NCBI RefSeq assembly: GCF_023554255.2 | Contig: NZ_JAMJWD020000001.1 | Coordinates: forward strand, 836,755 to 900,754 | Length of the DNA: 64,000 nucleotides | From: Phyllobacterium sp. 21LDTY02-6 | GTDB taxonomy: Bacteria > Pseudomonadota > Alphaproteobacteria > Rhizobiales > Rhizobiaceae | Reading direction: 5' to 3' | Shown here: positions 8,169 through 16,612 of the stretch, one piece after another | Numbering within the stretch: the stretch's first letter is position 1 | Layout of the letters: every line of letters begins with the position of its first letter | Notes under the pieces: model-generated | What the model saw: only the letters and a program-made list of their open reading frames with translations | What the model was told of the DNA's origin: nothing | The model's database searches: none | Program-made: the position numbers and the translations under genes

Positions 8169-8642
8169 ATGGGCAGGTTGATGGACTTCACCGGCGAGGA
8201 TGCGATGACAGGCGAACGCACACAGAAGATTGCCGACAACGTTCTGCTCAGGGCGGTTGCTCGGGTTTCGATGGCCATGGCAATGCCTATCTTGGGACTT
8301 GTCGTTTATCTTGGATCTGGATGGCTGGATGGCAAGTTTGACAAGGCCGCGACGGACAGCCAGAACGCCATTGCGTTTCAGGTCTCCCGAATTGACCGGA
8401 TCGAGAAGACTGCGACCACAGCCATCGACCAATCAGTGAAGGTCAATGACCGCCTAACGGTGGTTGAAACCAAACAGGCCACCGCGGATGCTACTGCCGC
8501 CAAGTTCCAGAATGATACGCTGACGCGCCTCGATCGGCTGCAAGACAGCATGGTCAGCATGTCGAATGCGATTGCTGCTCTCACGGCCACGATGCAGGCG
8601 AGGGAGGATTACGAGCGCCGCAAGTCCAATGCCCCGCCTTAG
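8169..8642 (+). CDS. Phage membrane and coiled-coil protein (possible holin-like)
   Basis: The reading frame encodes 157 aa from 8169; ATGs at 8181 and 8202 are alternatives, and 8181 has better spacing from AAGGA. There is one transmembrane segment (about residues 35-55) followed by a long helix with heptad character (about 65-140) and a basic end. It sits at the end of the lysis cassette. One-helix proteins at this place can be holin- or antiholin-like, but no family signature is visible, so the role is open. Confidence 0.6.
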   Translation: MGRLMDFTGEDAMTGERTQKIADNVLLRAVARVSMAMAMPILGLVVYLGSGWLDGKFDKAATDSQNAIAFQVSRIDRIEKTATTAIDQSVKVNDRLTVVETKQATADATAAKFQNDTLTRLDRLQDSMVSMSNAIAALTATMQAREDYERRKSNAPP

Positions 8643-8675
8643 ATGACCAAGCCTTGACGTGATATCCAAATACAC

Positions 8676-8713
8676 GAGCCGCTCTGTCCTTCGGGATGGG
8701 GCGGCTCTTTTTT
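8676..8713 (+). terminator. Rho-independent terminator closing the prophage lysis module
   Basis: GAGCCGC pairs with GCGGCTC and is followed directly by TTTTTT. It stands 34 bases after the last lysis-module stop and is the clearest intrinsic terminator in the first 25 kb. Confidence 0.88.
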
Positions 8714-8985
8714 GCGTTCAAGCCCTACGTGTCGGCTTCCGCTTGCCCCATTTCGGAGATGGCCTGCCTGCAGCCAGTGAGCGACCGGCAGGCTCGACAT
8801 AGATGTTCGCTACCTTGGCCGCCTCGATCAGCGCAAACCGCGCCAGGCGTACTTTGCCAAAAGTCCGAGAACGGCTATGGAGACCTGCGTTCCGACCGCG
8901 GCCGGAATCATCTACGACACCGGCAATGGAATGCAAAGCGCATAGCCAGCAGAGCTGACGATAGCGCTTAAAGGGAGAGTGATTT
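8714..8985. other. Gap without a supported gene
   Basis: After the terminator there is no open frame with a credible start and composition before the small gene at 8986. The stretch may hold the prophage right boundary, but I could not find a matching direct repeat in this window. Confidence 0.4.
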
Positions 8986-9321
8986 ATGGATTCGCATAAC
9001 AACCATCCGGAGTTTAGCATTGTGGATAGGGTGGCAATGGCTCTCTACGAGCGGAGAGCCGGGAGGCGCGGTGGATGGGATTCAATGCCACCTTTCGTGC
9101 AGGACAACTATAGAAAGGATGCCCGAGCAGCTATAAACGCTGTACGTGATGTCTTGCTCGACCCAACTGACGCTATGATAGACGCGGCCAATCGCGCCAG
9201 TCCCTCGACCACAGTCGGTATGCTCCGATCCGCGATCGCAGCTTCGCCAATCTCACCAAAAGAAATGGATCTTCCCGACGTAGTCTCTTACCAGGATGCT
9301 TCGCGATTGACCCATATCTAG
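8986..9321 (+). CDS. Small unknown protein of rhizobial type
   Basis: A good ribosome-binding site (AAGGGAGAG) stands 7 bases before the ATG of this 111-aa protein. The sequence is soluble and helical, with an ALYERRAGRRGGWDSM segment at about residues 19-34 followed by DNYRKDARAAINAV. Proteins with this pattern are common in rhizobial phages and islands, where they are annotated as hypothetical. It stands alone between the phage terminator and the kinase, and could be a prophage accessory gene. Confidence 0.65.
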   Translation: MDSHNNHPEFSIVDRVAMALYERRAGRRGGWDSMPPFVQDNYRKDARAAINAVRDVLLDPTDAMIDAANRASPSTTVGMLRSAIAASPISPKEMDLPDVVSYQDASRLTHI

Positions 9322-9603
9322 ACCCGGAAATAAGCCACTAATCGTAGCGGCCGCAATGTCGAGTCAATTCGGTTCAGGGCAGTGCAGCCTATGCCTTCTG
9401 CAGAATCTGCCCGCCCCTTCATCTATGTACAGGCGATCATCGCTTGGCCATATTGTGGTGCAAGATGGCATTACAAGGGCCGAGGAAACGGTTGTCCTGG
9501 ATATCGTCGCGAAAATGACGAACGGGAAATATGAAGTGCGCCCTTGGCGACATCCTGTGCACAACTACCCCTCCTCGATTAATCGTCTTAACGATGTTCT
9601 GAA

Positions 9604-11031
9604 CTATTCGCTGTCAGCCGCTGACAGTCGTTCTTTATTTGCCGTCAGTTTGATGACAATGCCTTCCGGGTCCCAGCTGCGCGTAACCCGGCCGTCCAGT
9701 TGCGTGCTCACCGTCGCCTTTTCCAGCAGCGTGCCGAAGCCGGTTTTTTCGGTTGGGACGACAGGCGGGCCGCCCGCCTCCACCCATTGCAGCACGAATT
9801 CATCTCCCTCTATCATGCAGTCGATGTCGATCCTGCCTTCCGGCACCGACAGCGCGCCATATTTGGCCGCATTCGTAGCGAATTCGTGTAGCAGCAGCGC
9901 CATACTGGTCACTGCCGGGCCGTTGACGGTGATATCGGCGCCCGTGACCTTGCATCGCAGCGCCGGCTCTTCCCTCGGATCGACATAGGGCGAGATGATC
10001 GTCCATATCAGATCATGCAGCGTCGTCAATTGTTCTTTGCGGCCAGACGCGGTCGAGGAGGATGGTGTGGTGAGGCTGTGTGCGCGCGAAAGCGCATTCA
10101 TCCGCCTACCCACTGATATGGCCAGCTCGCCGGGCGTTTCGGCAAAGCGGGAGCTCAGCGAGACGATGCTGTTGGCAAGCGCGAAGAGGTTCTTGATCCG
10201 GTGGTCCATCTCGCGGATGAGCATATGTTGCTGCTGCTCGGCGCGGCGGCGATCAGTGATATCTCGAGCTATTTTAGATGCTCCGACGATAATGCCCCGC
10301 CGATCTCGGACAGGCGATGTTGTCAAAGAGACCTCGACAAGGCTGCCGTCTTTGCGCCTGCGGATGGTCTCGAAATTTTCGGTGCGTTCACCGCGGCGAA
10401 TGCGTCCGATTATTTCCGTCTCCTCACTATGGTGGTCCGCTGGAATGATCAGCAAAATAGGTTGGCCAATAGCCTCTTCGGCCTTATAACCAAACATCTG
10501 TTCGGCGGCAGGATTCCAGCTTGTGATTATCCCGTTAAGGTCCTTCGAGACGATAGCGTCGTCGGAGGACTGAATAATAGCCTGGTAGCGTTGTGCGGCC
10601 TGATTTATGGCAATGCTGTCTGTTAGATCAACCAGCATATTAATTGCACCAAGCAGTTTTCCAGAGTGATTAAGTATAGGCGTTGGAAATGCCTGGAAGG
10701 GGACTCGAGAGCCATCAGGCCGCTCTGCAATCGCTTCATGGCCCCGATTCGGAACCTGTTGCCGTAATGCCAGCGCCATCGGGCATTCGTCATGCGGCAT
10801 TGGACGTCCGTCCGGCCAATAAAGCCTCCAAGATCCGCAAAATTCGCTCTTACGCAGTTCTGGACGTACACCCCAAAATACGGCTGCAGCATCGTTGAAA
10901 TACGTTATTCTCCCATCTTGATCTACGGTGTAGACAGCCTCCGGGAGCGCGTCGAGGACCTGCTTTAGCGACACATTGGCCATATCAAACGTGTCCATCG
11001 ACGCAGATGAAGGCATTTCATTGTCTTGCAC
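9604..11031 (-). CDS. PAS-PAS HWE-family sensor histidine kinase
   Basis: The product is a 475-aa soluble kinase if it starts at the GTG at 11031, which follows GAGAGG by 6 bases; an ATG at 11064 is a less supported alternative. Two PAS domains (about residues 20-140 and 150-270, the second with the PAC-like ITDRRRAEQQ end) precede an HWE-type dimerisation region with the phospho-acceptor His in MDHRIKN. The catalytic domain shows the N-box HEFATNAAKYGALS and the WVE of this class. No receiver or response regulator is adjacent. HWE kinases often act in light, redox or general stress signalling; the stimulus here is unknown. Confidence 0.87.
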   Translation of the reverse strand: MQDNEMPSSASMDTFDMANVSLKQVLDALPEAVYTVDQDGRITYFNDAAAVFWGVRPELRKSEFCGSWRLYWPDGRPMPHDECPMALALRQQVPNRGHEAIAERPDGSRVPFQAFPTPILNHSGKLLGAINMLVDLTDSIAINQAAQRYQAIIQSSDDAIVSKDLNGIITSWNPAAEQMFGYKAEEAIGQPILLIIPADHHSEETEIIGRIRRGERTENFETIRRRKDGSLVEVSLTTSPVRDRRGIIVGASKIARDITDRRRAEQQQHMLIREMDHRIKNLFALANSIVSLSSRFAETPGELAISVGRRMNALSRAHSLTTPSSSTASGRKEQLTTLHDLIWTIISPYVDPREEPALRCKVTGADITVNGPAVTSMALLLHEFATNAAKYGALSVPEGRIDIDCMIEGDEFVLQWVEAGGPPVVPTEKTGFGTLLEKATVSTQLDGRVTRSWDPEGIVIKLTANKERLSAADSE

Positions 11032-11201
11032 TATAATCCTCTCAAAGAGATAGGGTTGCCGCACGGCACCGTACGATATTTGATGACAAAAGTAACTGTT
11101 GTCGTTGTTACGGGCTTACACGCAAAGCCTTCAAAGACAAAGTTGCCCCGCTGTGGCACCATCATGCATGCAATACGTGCGCGAGCGGTGAGGCGGGAGG
11201 A

Positions 11202-11858
11202 TCATGCTGCGACCTTCTCTTGTGGTACGATGACGAGCTCGTCGTCGGGCAGGGGCTTTTGCAGCTTCAAGGCCTCCTCGGCCGGTGCATTCAGCCAGGT
11301 TGAGACCTCCTCTTGCGTTCGGAGGATAACCGGCATCGCCTTGGGGTGGATCGGCTTCACCACGGCATTCGCATCCGTCGTCAGAAACGCGAAGATTTCG
11401 GCCTGGATCGGCCCTTCCTTCTTCTTTCGCATGGAATACCAGTCCGTCCAGATGCCGGCAAACCAGAAGAGCGGTTTCTCCCCATTGAGGGAGAACCAAT
11501 ACAGTGGCTTCCGCTTCGTTTCAGGATCCGGCTCCTGTCCATATTCCGAGAAGCTTGTTACCGGCACCACGCACCGGCTCTCCGGCCCGAGCCAGCGCCG
11601 CCAGTGCGGCGACGTCACATTGCGGATATTAGTGACGCCGGAATCGACCTGGGACTTGAGGAACTGCGGAGGCGTCGGCATGCCCCAACGGAGCATGGAG
11701 AGATATGTATCGCCGTCCTTATCCTTGCGAATAACGGGCGCCGGATAATCCGGGAAGACATCTTCCGAGAACTCCATCTGGTTTGTGCGGTTGCCAAGGT
11801 CCGGAAACAGGTGGCGCATGGCCTGAAACGTCGTCGTCGCGTTATAGAGATTGCACAT
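11202..11858 (-). CDS. yedK: SRAP (SOS response-associated) peptidase, YedK/HMCES family
   Basis: This 218-aa protein begins Met-Cys-Asn; after Met removal Cys2 is the residue that forms a covalent thiazolidine with abasic sites in single-stranded DNA. The conserved SRAP core follows: RWGMPTPP at about residues 57-64, NIRN at about 77-80, RCVVPVTSFSEY with the conserved Glu, then AFLTTDANAVVKPIHPKAMPVIL, which contains the conserved His. The protein shields abasic sites. The gene is divergent from the unknown gene at 11975. Fragments of other genes of this family occur three more times within 8 kb. Confidence 0.9.
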   Translation of the reverse strand: MCNLYNATTTFQAMRHLFPDLGNRTNQMEFSEDVFPDYPAPVIRKDKDGDTYLSMLRWGMPTPPQFLKSQVDSGVTNIRNVTSPHWRRWLGPESRCVVPVTSFSEYGQEPDPETKRKPLYWFSLNGEKPLFWFAGIWTDWYSMRKKKEGPIQAEIFAFLTTDANAVVKPIHPKAMPVILRTQEEVSTWLNAPAEEALKLQKPLPDDELVIVPQEKVAA

Positions 11859-11974
11859 GGGCCGCTCGCTTTTGCCTTCGTCTCACACTGCGTCATCTTC
11901 GAACTTGACGCAAGATGGGGCAGTGTTCTTATTCTGTTCTCGTGAAGGGAGGGGCAGAAACAGGAGCGTGTAAT

Positions 11975-12436
11975 GTGAAACTTCGGTGGCAACAACTAAA
12001 GGATGATGGCAAGCCAGTTGCCGACCATTTCATCGCGACTGTCCTCCGCGTGCCGGTAGGCTCTATCCACAAGACCCATTCACCAATACTGAAAGAGGCT
12101 TGGAGTTGGAGTTTCTGCAGATACGACGTTGGCGCGTTCGCAAGGGACGCCAACGGCGGCATTGAGCCATCCAAACAAGCTGCGGCCGACAAGGTGCGCG
12201 AGCGCTTTGAATGCTACCTGAAGACGCCGACGGAGGACGGCGGCGGTATGGGGTTGGAACCGGAAGAATTCGGTTGTGGCTCATCCGTGGACCGGCTGCG
12301 GGGAATGAAGAAGCATGATCCTGCTGCATTCTGGAAGCGCATTGCAGACATTCGAGCCGGCAAGGTGGACTGGAACTTTCACAGATGGGTGAACGACAAG
12401 TCGCCGCTGCATGAGGTGACGGAGGAAGATTACTGA
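11975..12436 (+). CDS. Unknown 153-aa protein divergent from yedK
   Basis: The start is placed at GTG 11975, which has AGGAG 8 bases upstream; the same frame is open further upstream, but that part overlaps the divergent promoter region. The protein is soluble and rich in Trp (WSWSF near residue 47, WNFHRW near 133), with a charged C-terminus ending LHEVTEEDY. I recognise no domain. The coding sequence for the last ten residues occurs again, degraded, at 22418-22451, which shows that a paralogue once existed nearby. Confidence 0.6.
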   Translation: MKLRWQQLKDDGKPVADHFIATVLRVPVGSIHKTHSPILKEAWSWSFCRYDVGAFARDANGGIEPSKQAAADKVRERFECYLKTPTEDGGGMGLEPEEFGCGSSVDRLRGMKKHDPAAFWKRIADIRAGKVDWNFHRWVNDKSPLHEVTEEDY

Positions 12437-12565
12437 TTGTTGGAACTGCCGCCGTCGAGAGGGTTGAAGGACCGTGCGCGACAAAACCTTGGCGAGATAC
12501 TGCAAGCAACCGATTCACAAGCACAGTGGCGCCGTCGTGGCTAAGCAAACGGCGCCAGCGCGTTT

Positions 12566-13021
12566 TCAGGGCTGCGCCTTCACCGGAAGCCGGAATGGCG
12601 CGCCTAGACGGTTGAAGGCGTTCATAGCTGCGATCGTGATTGTAAGATCTACCAAATCTTTAGGCTCAAAAACTGCTGAGACAGCAGCATAGGCTCGGTC
12701 GGAAGCATGTGTCTCGCTGACAAGCGTCACCTCTTCCGCCCAGGCCAGCGCCGCGCGGTACTGTTCTGAGAAAAGATGCGGCACCTCTTCCCATACCGGG
12801 ACGAGGGCGACCTTGTCGGCTGCCATGGTCTTCAGCAGATCGCGGGTGTGCATGTCGATACAATGTGCGCAGCCGTTGATCTGCGATACGCGCAGGAACA
12901 CGAGATGGATAAGTTCCTCATGCAAATTGGTGTTGTGGATGACGTAGTGATGCACACCGAACAGGGCCTTGGCTCCAGCGGGTGCTACCTCGTACCAGTT
13001 GAGGCGCGTCGTTTCATTCAT
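12566..13021 (-). CDS. Carboxymuconolactone decarboxylase / AhpD-like protein
   Basis: This 151-aa protein has the AhpD-fold redox motif CAHCIDMH (Cys51, Cys54, His58), typical of alkylhydroperoxidase-like members of the family. The helices around it fit the usual all-alpha fold. It is divergent from an ECF41 sigma factor gene. ECF41 sigma factors are known to be linked with carboxymuconolactone decarboxylases, oxidoreductases and epimerases as their targets. An ECF41-type promoter lies 45-71 bases before its start, so it is probably the target of that sigma factor. The substrate is unknown. Confidence 0.88.
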   Translation of the reverse strand: MNETTRLNWYEVAPAGAKALFGVHHYVIHNTNLHEELIHLVFLRVSQINGCAHCIDMHTRDLLKTMAADKVALVPVWEEVPHLFSEQYRAALAWAEEVTLVSETHASDRAYAAVSAVFEPKDLVDLTITIAAMNAFNRLGAPFRLPVKAQP

Positions 13022-13065
13022 GATGGTCTCCTTTCAGTTGCGCCAACAGCCGGCGCTGCTCGAAT

Positions 13066-13092
13066 GACGACGCGGCGATGGAAGGCGTGACA
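13066..13092 (-). promoter_or_regulatory. ECF41-type promoter of the AhpD-like gene
   Basis: Read on the minus strand the sequence is TGTCACG, 16 bases, CGTC (-35 at 13092-13086, -10 at 13069-13066). The known ECF41 promoter is TGTCACA-N16-CGTC, so this is one mismatch away with exact spacing. The AhpD-like start is 45 bases downstream. Confidence 0.72.
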
Positions 13093-13123
13093 TCTCGACC
13101 TGATTTTATTTTGGCCTGTGCCA

Positions 13124-13150
13124 TGTCACACTTGCGCGAACTCGCTCGTC
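13124..13150 (+). promoter_or_regulatory. ECF41-type promoter of the sigma factor gene
   Basis: TGTCACA at 13124-13130, exactly 16 bases, then CGTC at 13147-13150: a perfect match to the ECF41 consensus. It lies 36 bases before the sigma factor start at 13186, so the gene is likely to control itself. Confidence 0.78.
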
Positions 13151-13185
13151 CACGGGGCAGGCGATCGAGTGAGAGGGAAAGTGGC

Positions 13186-14070
13186 ATGTGTGAAGCGAGC
13201 GCTGATGTGTCGCTTAGCGAGCAAAGAACCGTAGAATTCGAACTGAATCGCAAACGATTGCTGCGTCTGAGCTACCGGATGCTAGGGTCGATCACGGAGG
13301 CGGAAGATGTTGTGCAGGATGCGTGGTTGCGTTGGGTACGCGTTGAAGTTGAAGTCCATGCTCCGACCGCCTATCTCACTCGTATCGTCACCCGACTATG
13401 CCTTGATCGGATGAAGTCGGCGCGAGCGCGCCGCGAGATCTATGTCGGCCCATGGCTACCAGAACCTTTGGTCGAGCCTCTTGATGCGCAAGAAGCCATT
13501 GCTGACGATGTCACTGTGACGCTCATGTTAGCGTTGGAACGACTTTCGCCGCTAGAACGAGCGGCTTTCCTGCTCCACGAAGTGTTCGATGTGGCGCTGA
13601 CCGAGGTCGCGGTCGTGCTTCATCGTGAACCTGCCGCCGTTCGGCAACTTGCTTCTCGCGCACGCAAGAATGTTCAGAATGCGCGACCACGATACAGCGT
13701 CGGGGCGGCAGAGGCTGATGGAATTGCGCGCGCTTTTTTTGCTGCTTCGCGTGACGGCGACGTCACCGCGCTTTCGGCGTTGCTCGCGCGCGATGTTGAG
13801 ATACATAGCGACGGCGGCGGCAAGGTGCTCGCGTTCCGTGAAGTCATCCGCGGCTTTGAACGTGCACTGCGATTGTTCGTTTCCGCTCAGCGAAAGGCCG
13901 CGACTCCGCCCACCCTGCTGCGAACCGCAACTATTGATGGCCTGCCCGGGTATGTAAGCCTTGATCCAAATGGTGTGCTGCAAACAACAGCTCTCGGCAT
14001 TCGCGACGGTAAGATCTTCGCGATCTACATCGTCAAAAATCCGGATAAGCTGACGCATATTGACGTCTAA
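13186..14070 (+). CDS. ECF41-family RNA polymerase sigma factor
   Basis: This 294-aa protein starts at the ATG at 13186 behind GAGAGGGAAAG. Sigma region 2 (about residues 18-85, LLRLSYRMLGSITEAEDVVQDAWLRW split over the start of the domain) and region 4 (about 130-185) are joined by a linker with the ECF41 WLPEPL motif. The C-terminal SnoaL-like extension contains the class-defining DGGGK motif (about residue 208). In ECF41 factors this fused domain replaces a separate anti-sigma factor. The divergent AhpD-like gene is the expected target. Confidence 0.93.
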   Translation: MCEASADVSLSEQRTVEFELNRKRLLRLSYRMLGSITEAEDVVQDAWLRWVRVEVEVHAPTAYLTRIVTRLCLDRMKSARARREIYVGPWLPEPLVEPLDAQEAIADDVTVTLMLALERLSPLERAAFLLHEVFDVALTEVAVVLHREPAAVRQLASRARKNVQNARPRYSVGAAEADGIARAFFAASRDGDVTALSALLARDVEIHSDGGGKVLAFREVIRGFERALRLFVSAQRKAATPPTLLRTATIDGLPGYVSLDPNGVLQTTALGIRDGKIFAIYIVKNPDKLTHIDV

Positions 14071-14177
14071 GATCGATCACCGCTGCGGCCTTCGAGCGCT
14101 CGGCCGCACGGCATCCATCCAAGCGGTGTCCTCTGGCCACTGGCTTGGTTTCTGGCTTATCGGCGTACGCGCAAGGA

Positions 14178-14669
14178 TCACTCGATCCGCTTGAACGCGA
14201 TCTCGGATGTAACCGAACCTTCTTTTGTTACTGCCAGGGTCAACTCTTCGAGTGGCTCGTACACTTCCTTTACCTGTCGGAATAAATCTAGGAACTGTTG
14301 CTCGGTGATCTCATCTGTGCCGTCGTGTGCAAAAGCGTTTCGATGTTTGTTGAGTGTTCTCAGCGGCTGGATTAATCGGTCGCTGACTCCAAATAGACGA
14401 CAAAGGCGCAAGCGTTCCGTCAAATACTTGTCGTCTTGTGGCTTGTATCGCCCGTGCGTCAGTTTTTCCAGCACTGCTATCGCCGCCCGATCTGCTTCGA
14501 ATTGACAACGCACCAAGGAACCAATGTCATCGTCACCACGCAAGGCTTTCAAGAGTCGCTGCCCGTTGGGATTGAAGTTCAACGTCATGTCCAAAATGTC
14601 TGTCAAAGCGTCCTCCAGCCTCTTAAGTGTCTTTAATGTCTGGCAGCCATTGATTATTACGGCAAACAT
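14178..14669 (-). CDS. Unknown protein with RX4H motif (HEPN/MltR-like)
   Basis: The start is put at the ATG at 14669, giving 163 aa; the open frame runs 48 codons further upstream but that part is Cys/Ser-rich and unlike the rest. The protein is all-helical. It has a GDDDIGSLVRCQFEADRAA segment (about residues 45-63) and near the end RTLNKHRNAFAHDG, with R-N-A-F-A-H (Arg110 to His115) forming the RX4H motif of HEPN-fold RNases and also the pattern seen in MltR-like proteins. It stands alone. A toxin, an RNase or a non-catalytic binding role are all possible. Confidence 0.62.
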   Translation of the reverse strand: MFAVIINGCQTLKTLKRLEDALTDILDMTLNFNPNGQRLLKALRGDDDIGSLVRCQFEADRAAIAVLEKLTHGRYKPQDDKYLTERLRLCRLFGVSDRLIQPLRTLNKHRNAFAHDGTDEITEQQFLDLFRQVKEVYEPLEELTLAVTKEGSVTSEIAFKRIE

Positions 14670-14878
14670 GATCTTCGTCCGCTGGACACTATTCGAAAAA
14701 GATATGTAAAAACATTGAGAGTAAAAATGTCCAGATGTCACGCAAGGTGTTGATTTTCGACAAAATGTACAGTCCGCGTCTGGGCACAATGTGTTAGAAG
14801 TTAATTCTAGCAAAGCTTGATCGTTGGGTCTTTAGCCGCGGCGGACACCCCGAACCTGAACCTGTCATAAATTACGCG

Positions 14879-15016
14879 ATGTGCGGTCAGGCGATAGACA
14901 TGCGCGATCTCAGCGCCGTGTTCCACCACGGCTATCTCGATCATGAGCCGATCGATATACGGCAACGATGGGCGAACAGCGGTCATTGCAGTTCCAACTC
15001 GCGGGGTTCAATCTGA
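14879..15016 (+). CDS. Small rhizobial-type unknown protein or its remnant
   Basis: This is a 45-codon frame from an ATG at 14879. Residues 2-28 read CGQAIDMRDLSAVFHHGYL with a following DHEPID, a pattern I associate with short conserved hypothetical proteins of rhizobia. The last ~15 residues look like run-on sequence, and no clear ribosome-binding site is seen, so this may be a gene end fused to other DNA. It is the only coding signal in the 378-base gap between the RX4H gene and the GFA gene. Confidence 0.4.
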   Translation: MCGQAIDMRDLSAVFHHGYLDHEPIDIRQRWANSGHCSSNSRGSI

Positions 15017-15047
15017 CCAAAGATTCAATCTGCGAAGGAAGCCCAAT

Positions 15048-15530
15048 ATGCTGGTACGCCTAGAGAGAGGGTCCTGTTTTTGTGGAGCGGTAGTAGCGGA
15101 ACTGGAGGGTGAACCTTTCTGGATTAATTACGATCATGACGACGACTGCAGAAAGGCGATAGGCAGCCCCCTCACAGTCTGGATTGGCTACCCGCAAAAC
15201 AAAGTTACGTTCACGAACGGAACCCCCAAGACGTTCAGTAAAACTCCTGGTATCAGCCGAGGGTTCTGTCCCAATTGCGGTTCATCCATCAGTTACGTTG
15301 ATACAGGGCTTAGGGAGGAGATTTGGATATCAGTCGGATTTATGGATCATCCTGAGCGCTTTGAGCCTGTTGCACACGGCTATTGGCGGATGAAGTTGCC
15401 ATGGGTAAACTTCGCCGACGCCCTTCCGCGCTTCGAGACGTACACTCGAGAACGGGATGCCACCATTGGCTACCCCCTCGAACGAAAGGGTGGGGAGAAA
15501 AAGAGTGAGGTGAAAAGGCTTCTGCGCTAA
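15048..15530 (+). CDS. GFA/CENP-V-fold zinc protein 1
   Basis: The ATG at 15048 has AAGGA 8 bases upstream and gives 160 aa. The protein has the GFA (glutathione-dependent formaldehyde-activating-like) zinc signature: CFCG near the start (Cys10, Cys12), a DDDC segment in place of the usual CxxC, then GFCPNCGSSISY near residue 75. Family members bind zinc, and some act on glutathione adducts, but most have no known substrate. A second, only distantly similar GFA protein lies 2.8 kb downstream. Confidence 0.82.
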   Translation: MLVRLERGSCFCGAVVAELEGEPFWINYDHDDDCRKAIGSPLTVWIGYPQNKVTFTNGTPKTFSKTPGISRGFCPNCGSSISYVDTGLREEIWISVGFMDHPERFEPVAHGYWRMKLPWVNFADALPRFETYTRERDATIGYPLERKGGEKKSEVKRLLR

Positions 15531-15536
15531 AATTTC

Positions 15537-15673
15537 TCGCATTGTCGGCTGCCTCACCTAACCCCTTGAACTAAGCATGGCGAAGCTTGCCGTCGCCGTT
15601 CCAAGCTCGAAACTCGACCTCGGCGGCAAGAGTGGGCACGACGAACACGTGGTTCTTACCGCGCAGCTTCACC
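15537..15673 (-). pseudogene. Remnant of a LigD-type ATP-dependent DNA ligase C-terminus
   Basis: The minus strand reads VFVVPTLAAEVEFRAW, then NGDGKLRHA, stop, FKGLGEAADNARNF. This follows the end of the OB-fold part of rhizobial LigD-type ligases (VEFRAWTGDGKLRHASFKGLRE pattern), with an in-frame TAG where Ser is expected. The frame upstream does not continue into a ligase body. Only about 45 codons remain, so this is a gene fragment; identification is by motif memory only. Confidence 0.55.
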
Positions 15674-15895
15674 GCCGGCGTCGTCTTTATCTTGCCGTGC
15701 TGCTTCTCGATGTCCTTGGCTTCTTGCGATTTGCTCAGGACACTACAAAGGGCTGCCGGGCGATCTTGATTGACTCTGTTCGCTATGAGCGTAGTGTGAT
15801 TTAGCATCAGAACTCGTCTAACGGCTGATGCATGAGAGATAATTCGCGCTCCCGGGATAGCGGCAGGAGCGGCGACCCGCTCCGGATAGGGAGCG

Positions 15896-16219
15896 ATGAT
15901 GGTTTACCTCAAGTATGCGAGTCAAAAGCCAGCAAGGCTGTTCGCATTGACGATGGCACACGGTATAATATTGCGAAAAGCGCCTTGCCCGATCTGCGAG
16001 GCCACGGCTGTGCACACGGTCTCGTCGAACCTGACCAGGGTCGTCTGCCTCAACTGCGGTCGATTTCAGCTCTGCGATGCGGAACTCCAAAAGATGAGAC
16101 AGTATGCTCCGTCCGCGCGTGATTTGGTGCTGACGATCGCTCGCGATGCCGCCAAGGCAACAGAATTGCATCCCTTCGTGCGTGCTAGTGAGAGTTCAAT
16201 CGGCCGGCCACTACCATGA
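15896..16219 (+). CDS. Small zinc-ribbon protein
   Basis: This 107-aa protein starts at one of two adjacent ATGs (15896, 15899) behind GGGAG. It has two Cys pairs typical of a zinc ribbon: CPIC at about residues 31-34 and CLNC at about 51-54. A helical C-terminus follows. Its stop overlaps the start of the next gene (ATGA), so the two are coupled. The function is unknown; nucleic-acid or protein binding is possible. Confidence 0.62.
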   Translation: MMVYLKYASQKPARLFALTMAHGIILRKAPCPICEATAVHTVSSNLTRVVCLNCGRFQLCDAELQKMRQYAPSARDLVLTIARDAAKATELHPFVRASESSIGRPLP

Positions 16220-16449
16220 CGCAAGATGAAGATTCCGCCAAGCCGCATGTCTCTGGTGACCTGGCTGCCCATATGTCCGCAACTGCGACAGCATTCCAAA
16301 TGCTTGTGATCTGTCTTCAAAACAATGGTGCACTGGAGCGAGGTCAGTTTTCTCGAGCATTGGGCTCCTACATCGAGGAAGCCGCGGGGCAGACCGACTC
16401 TGCGACGATCCGGCTTCTTGAAGACCTAAAGTCGGCTTTGTCCGATTGA
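16216..16449 (+). CDS. Small helical unknown protein coupled to the zinc-ribbon gene
   Basis: This 77-aa acidic, helical protein begins in a four-base overlap with the zinc-ribbon gene. It has an LLEDLKSALSD end and no membrane segment or motif I recognise. The coupling suggests that the two products work together, perhaps as a small complex. Confidence 0.55.
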   Translation: MTQDEDSAKPHVSGDLAAHMSATATAFQMLVICLQNNGALERGQFSRALGSYIEEAAGQTDSATIRLLEDLKSALSD

Positions 16450-16612
16450 GTGCGGCCAGCATGGCGTACCGGCCATGATCAGAGCAGTTACACTTACTTA
16501 AACCGCAATGTCGTGGCAGTTGTGGCTATTACTTCATTCATTCGAAGAAATTGCTTCTCCGCACCGAAATCGCGCGGAGAATTTATCACGCATCAATTTG
16601 AGGAGCGACTTT

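Noticed and set aside
8714-9603. Search for the prophage right attachment site
   Set aside because: No direct repeat matching another place in the window was found; the left end and integrase lie outside, so att cannot be set from this sequence.
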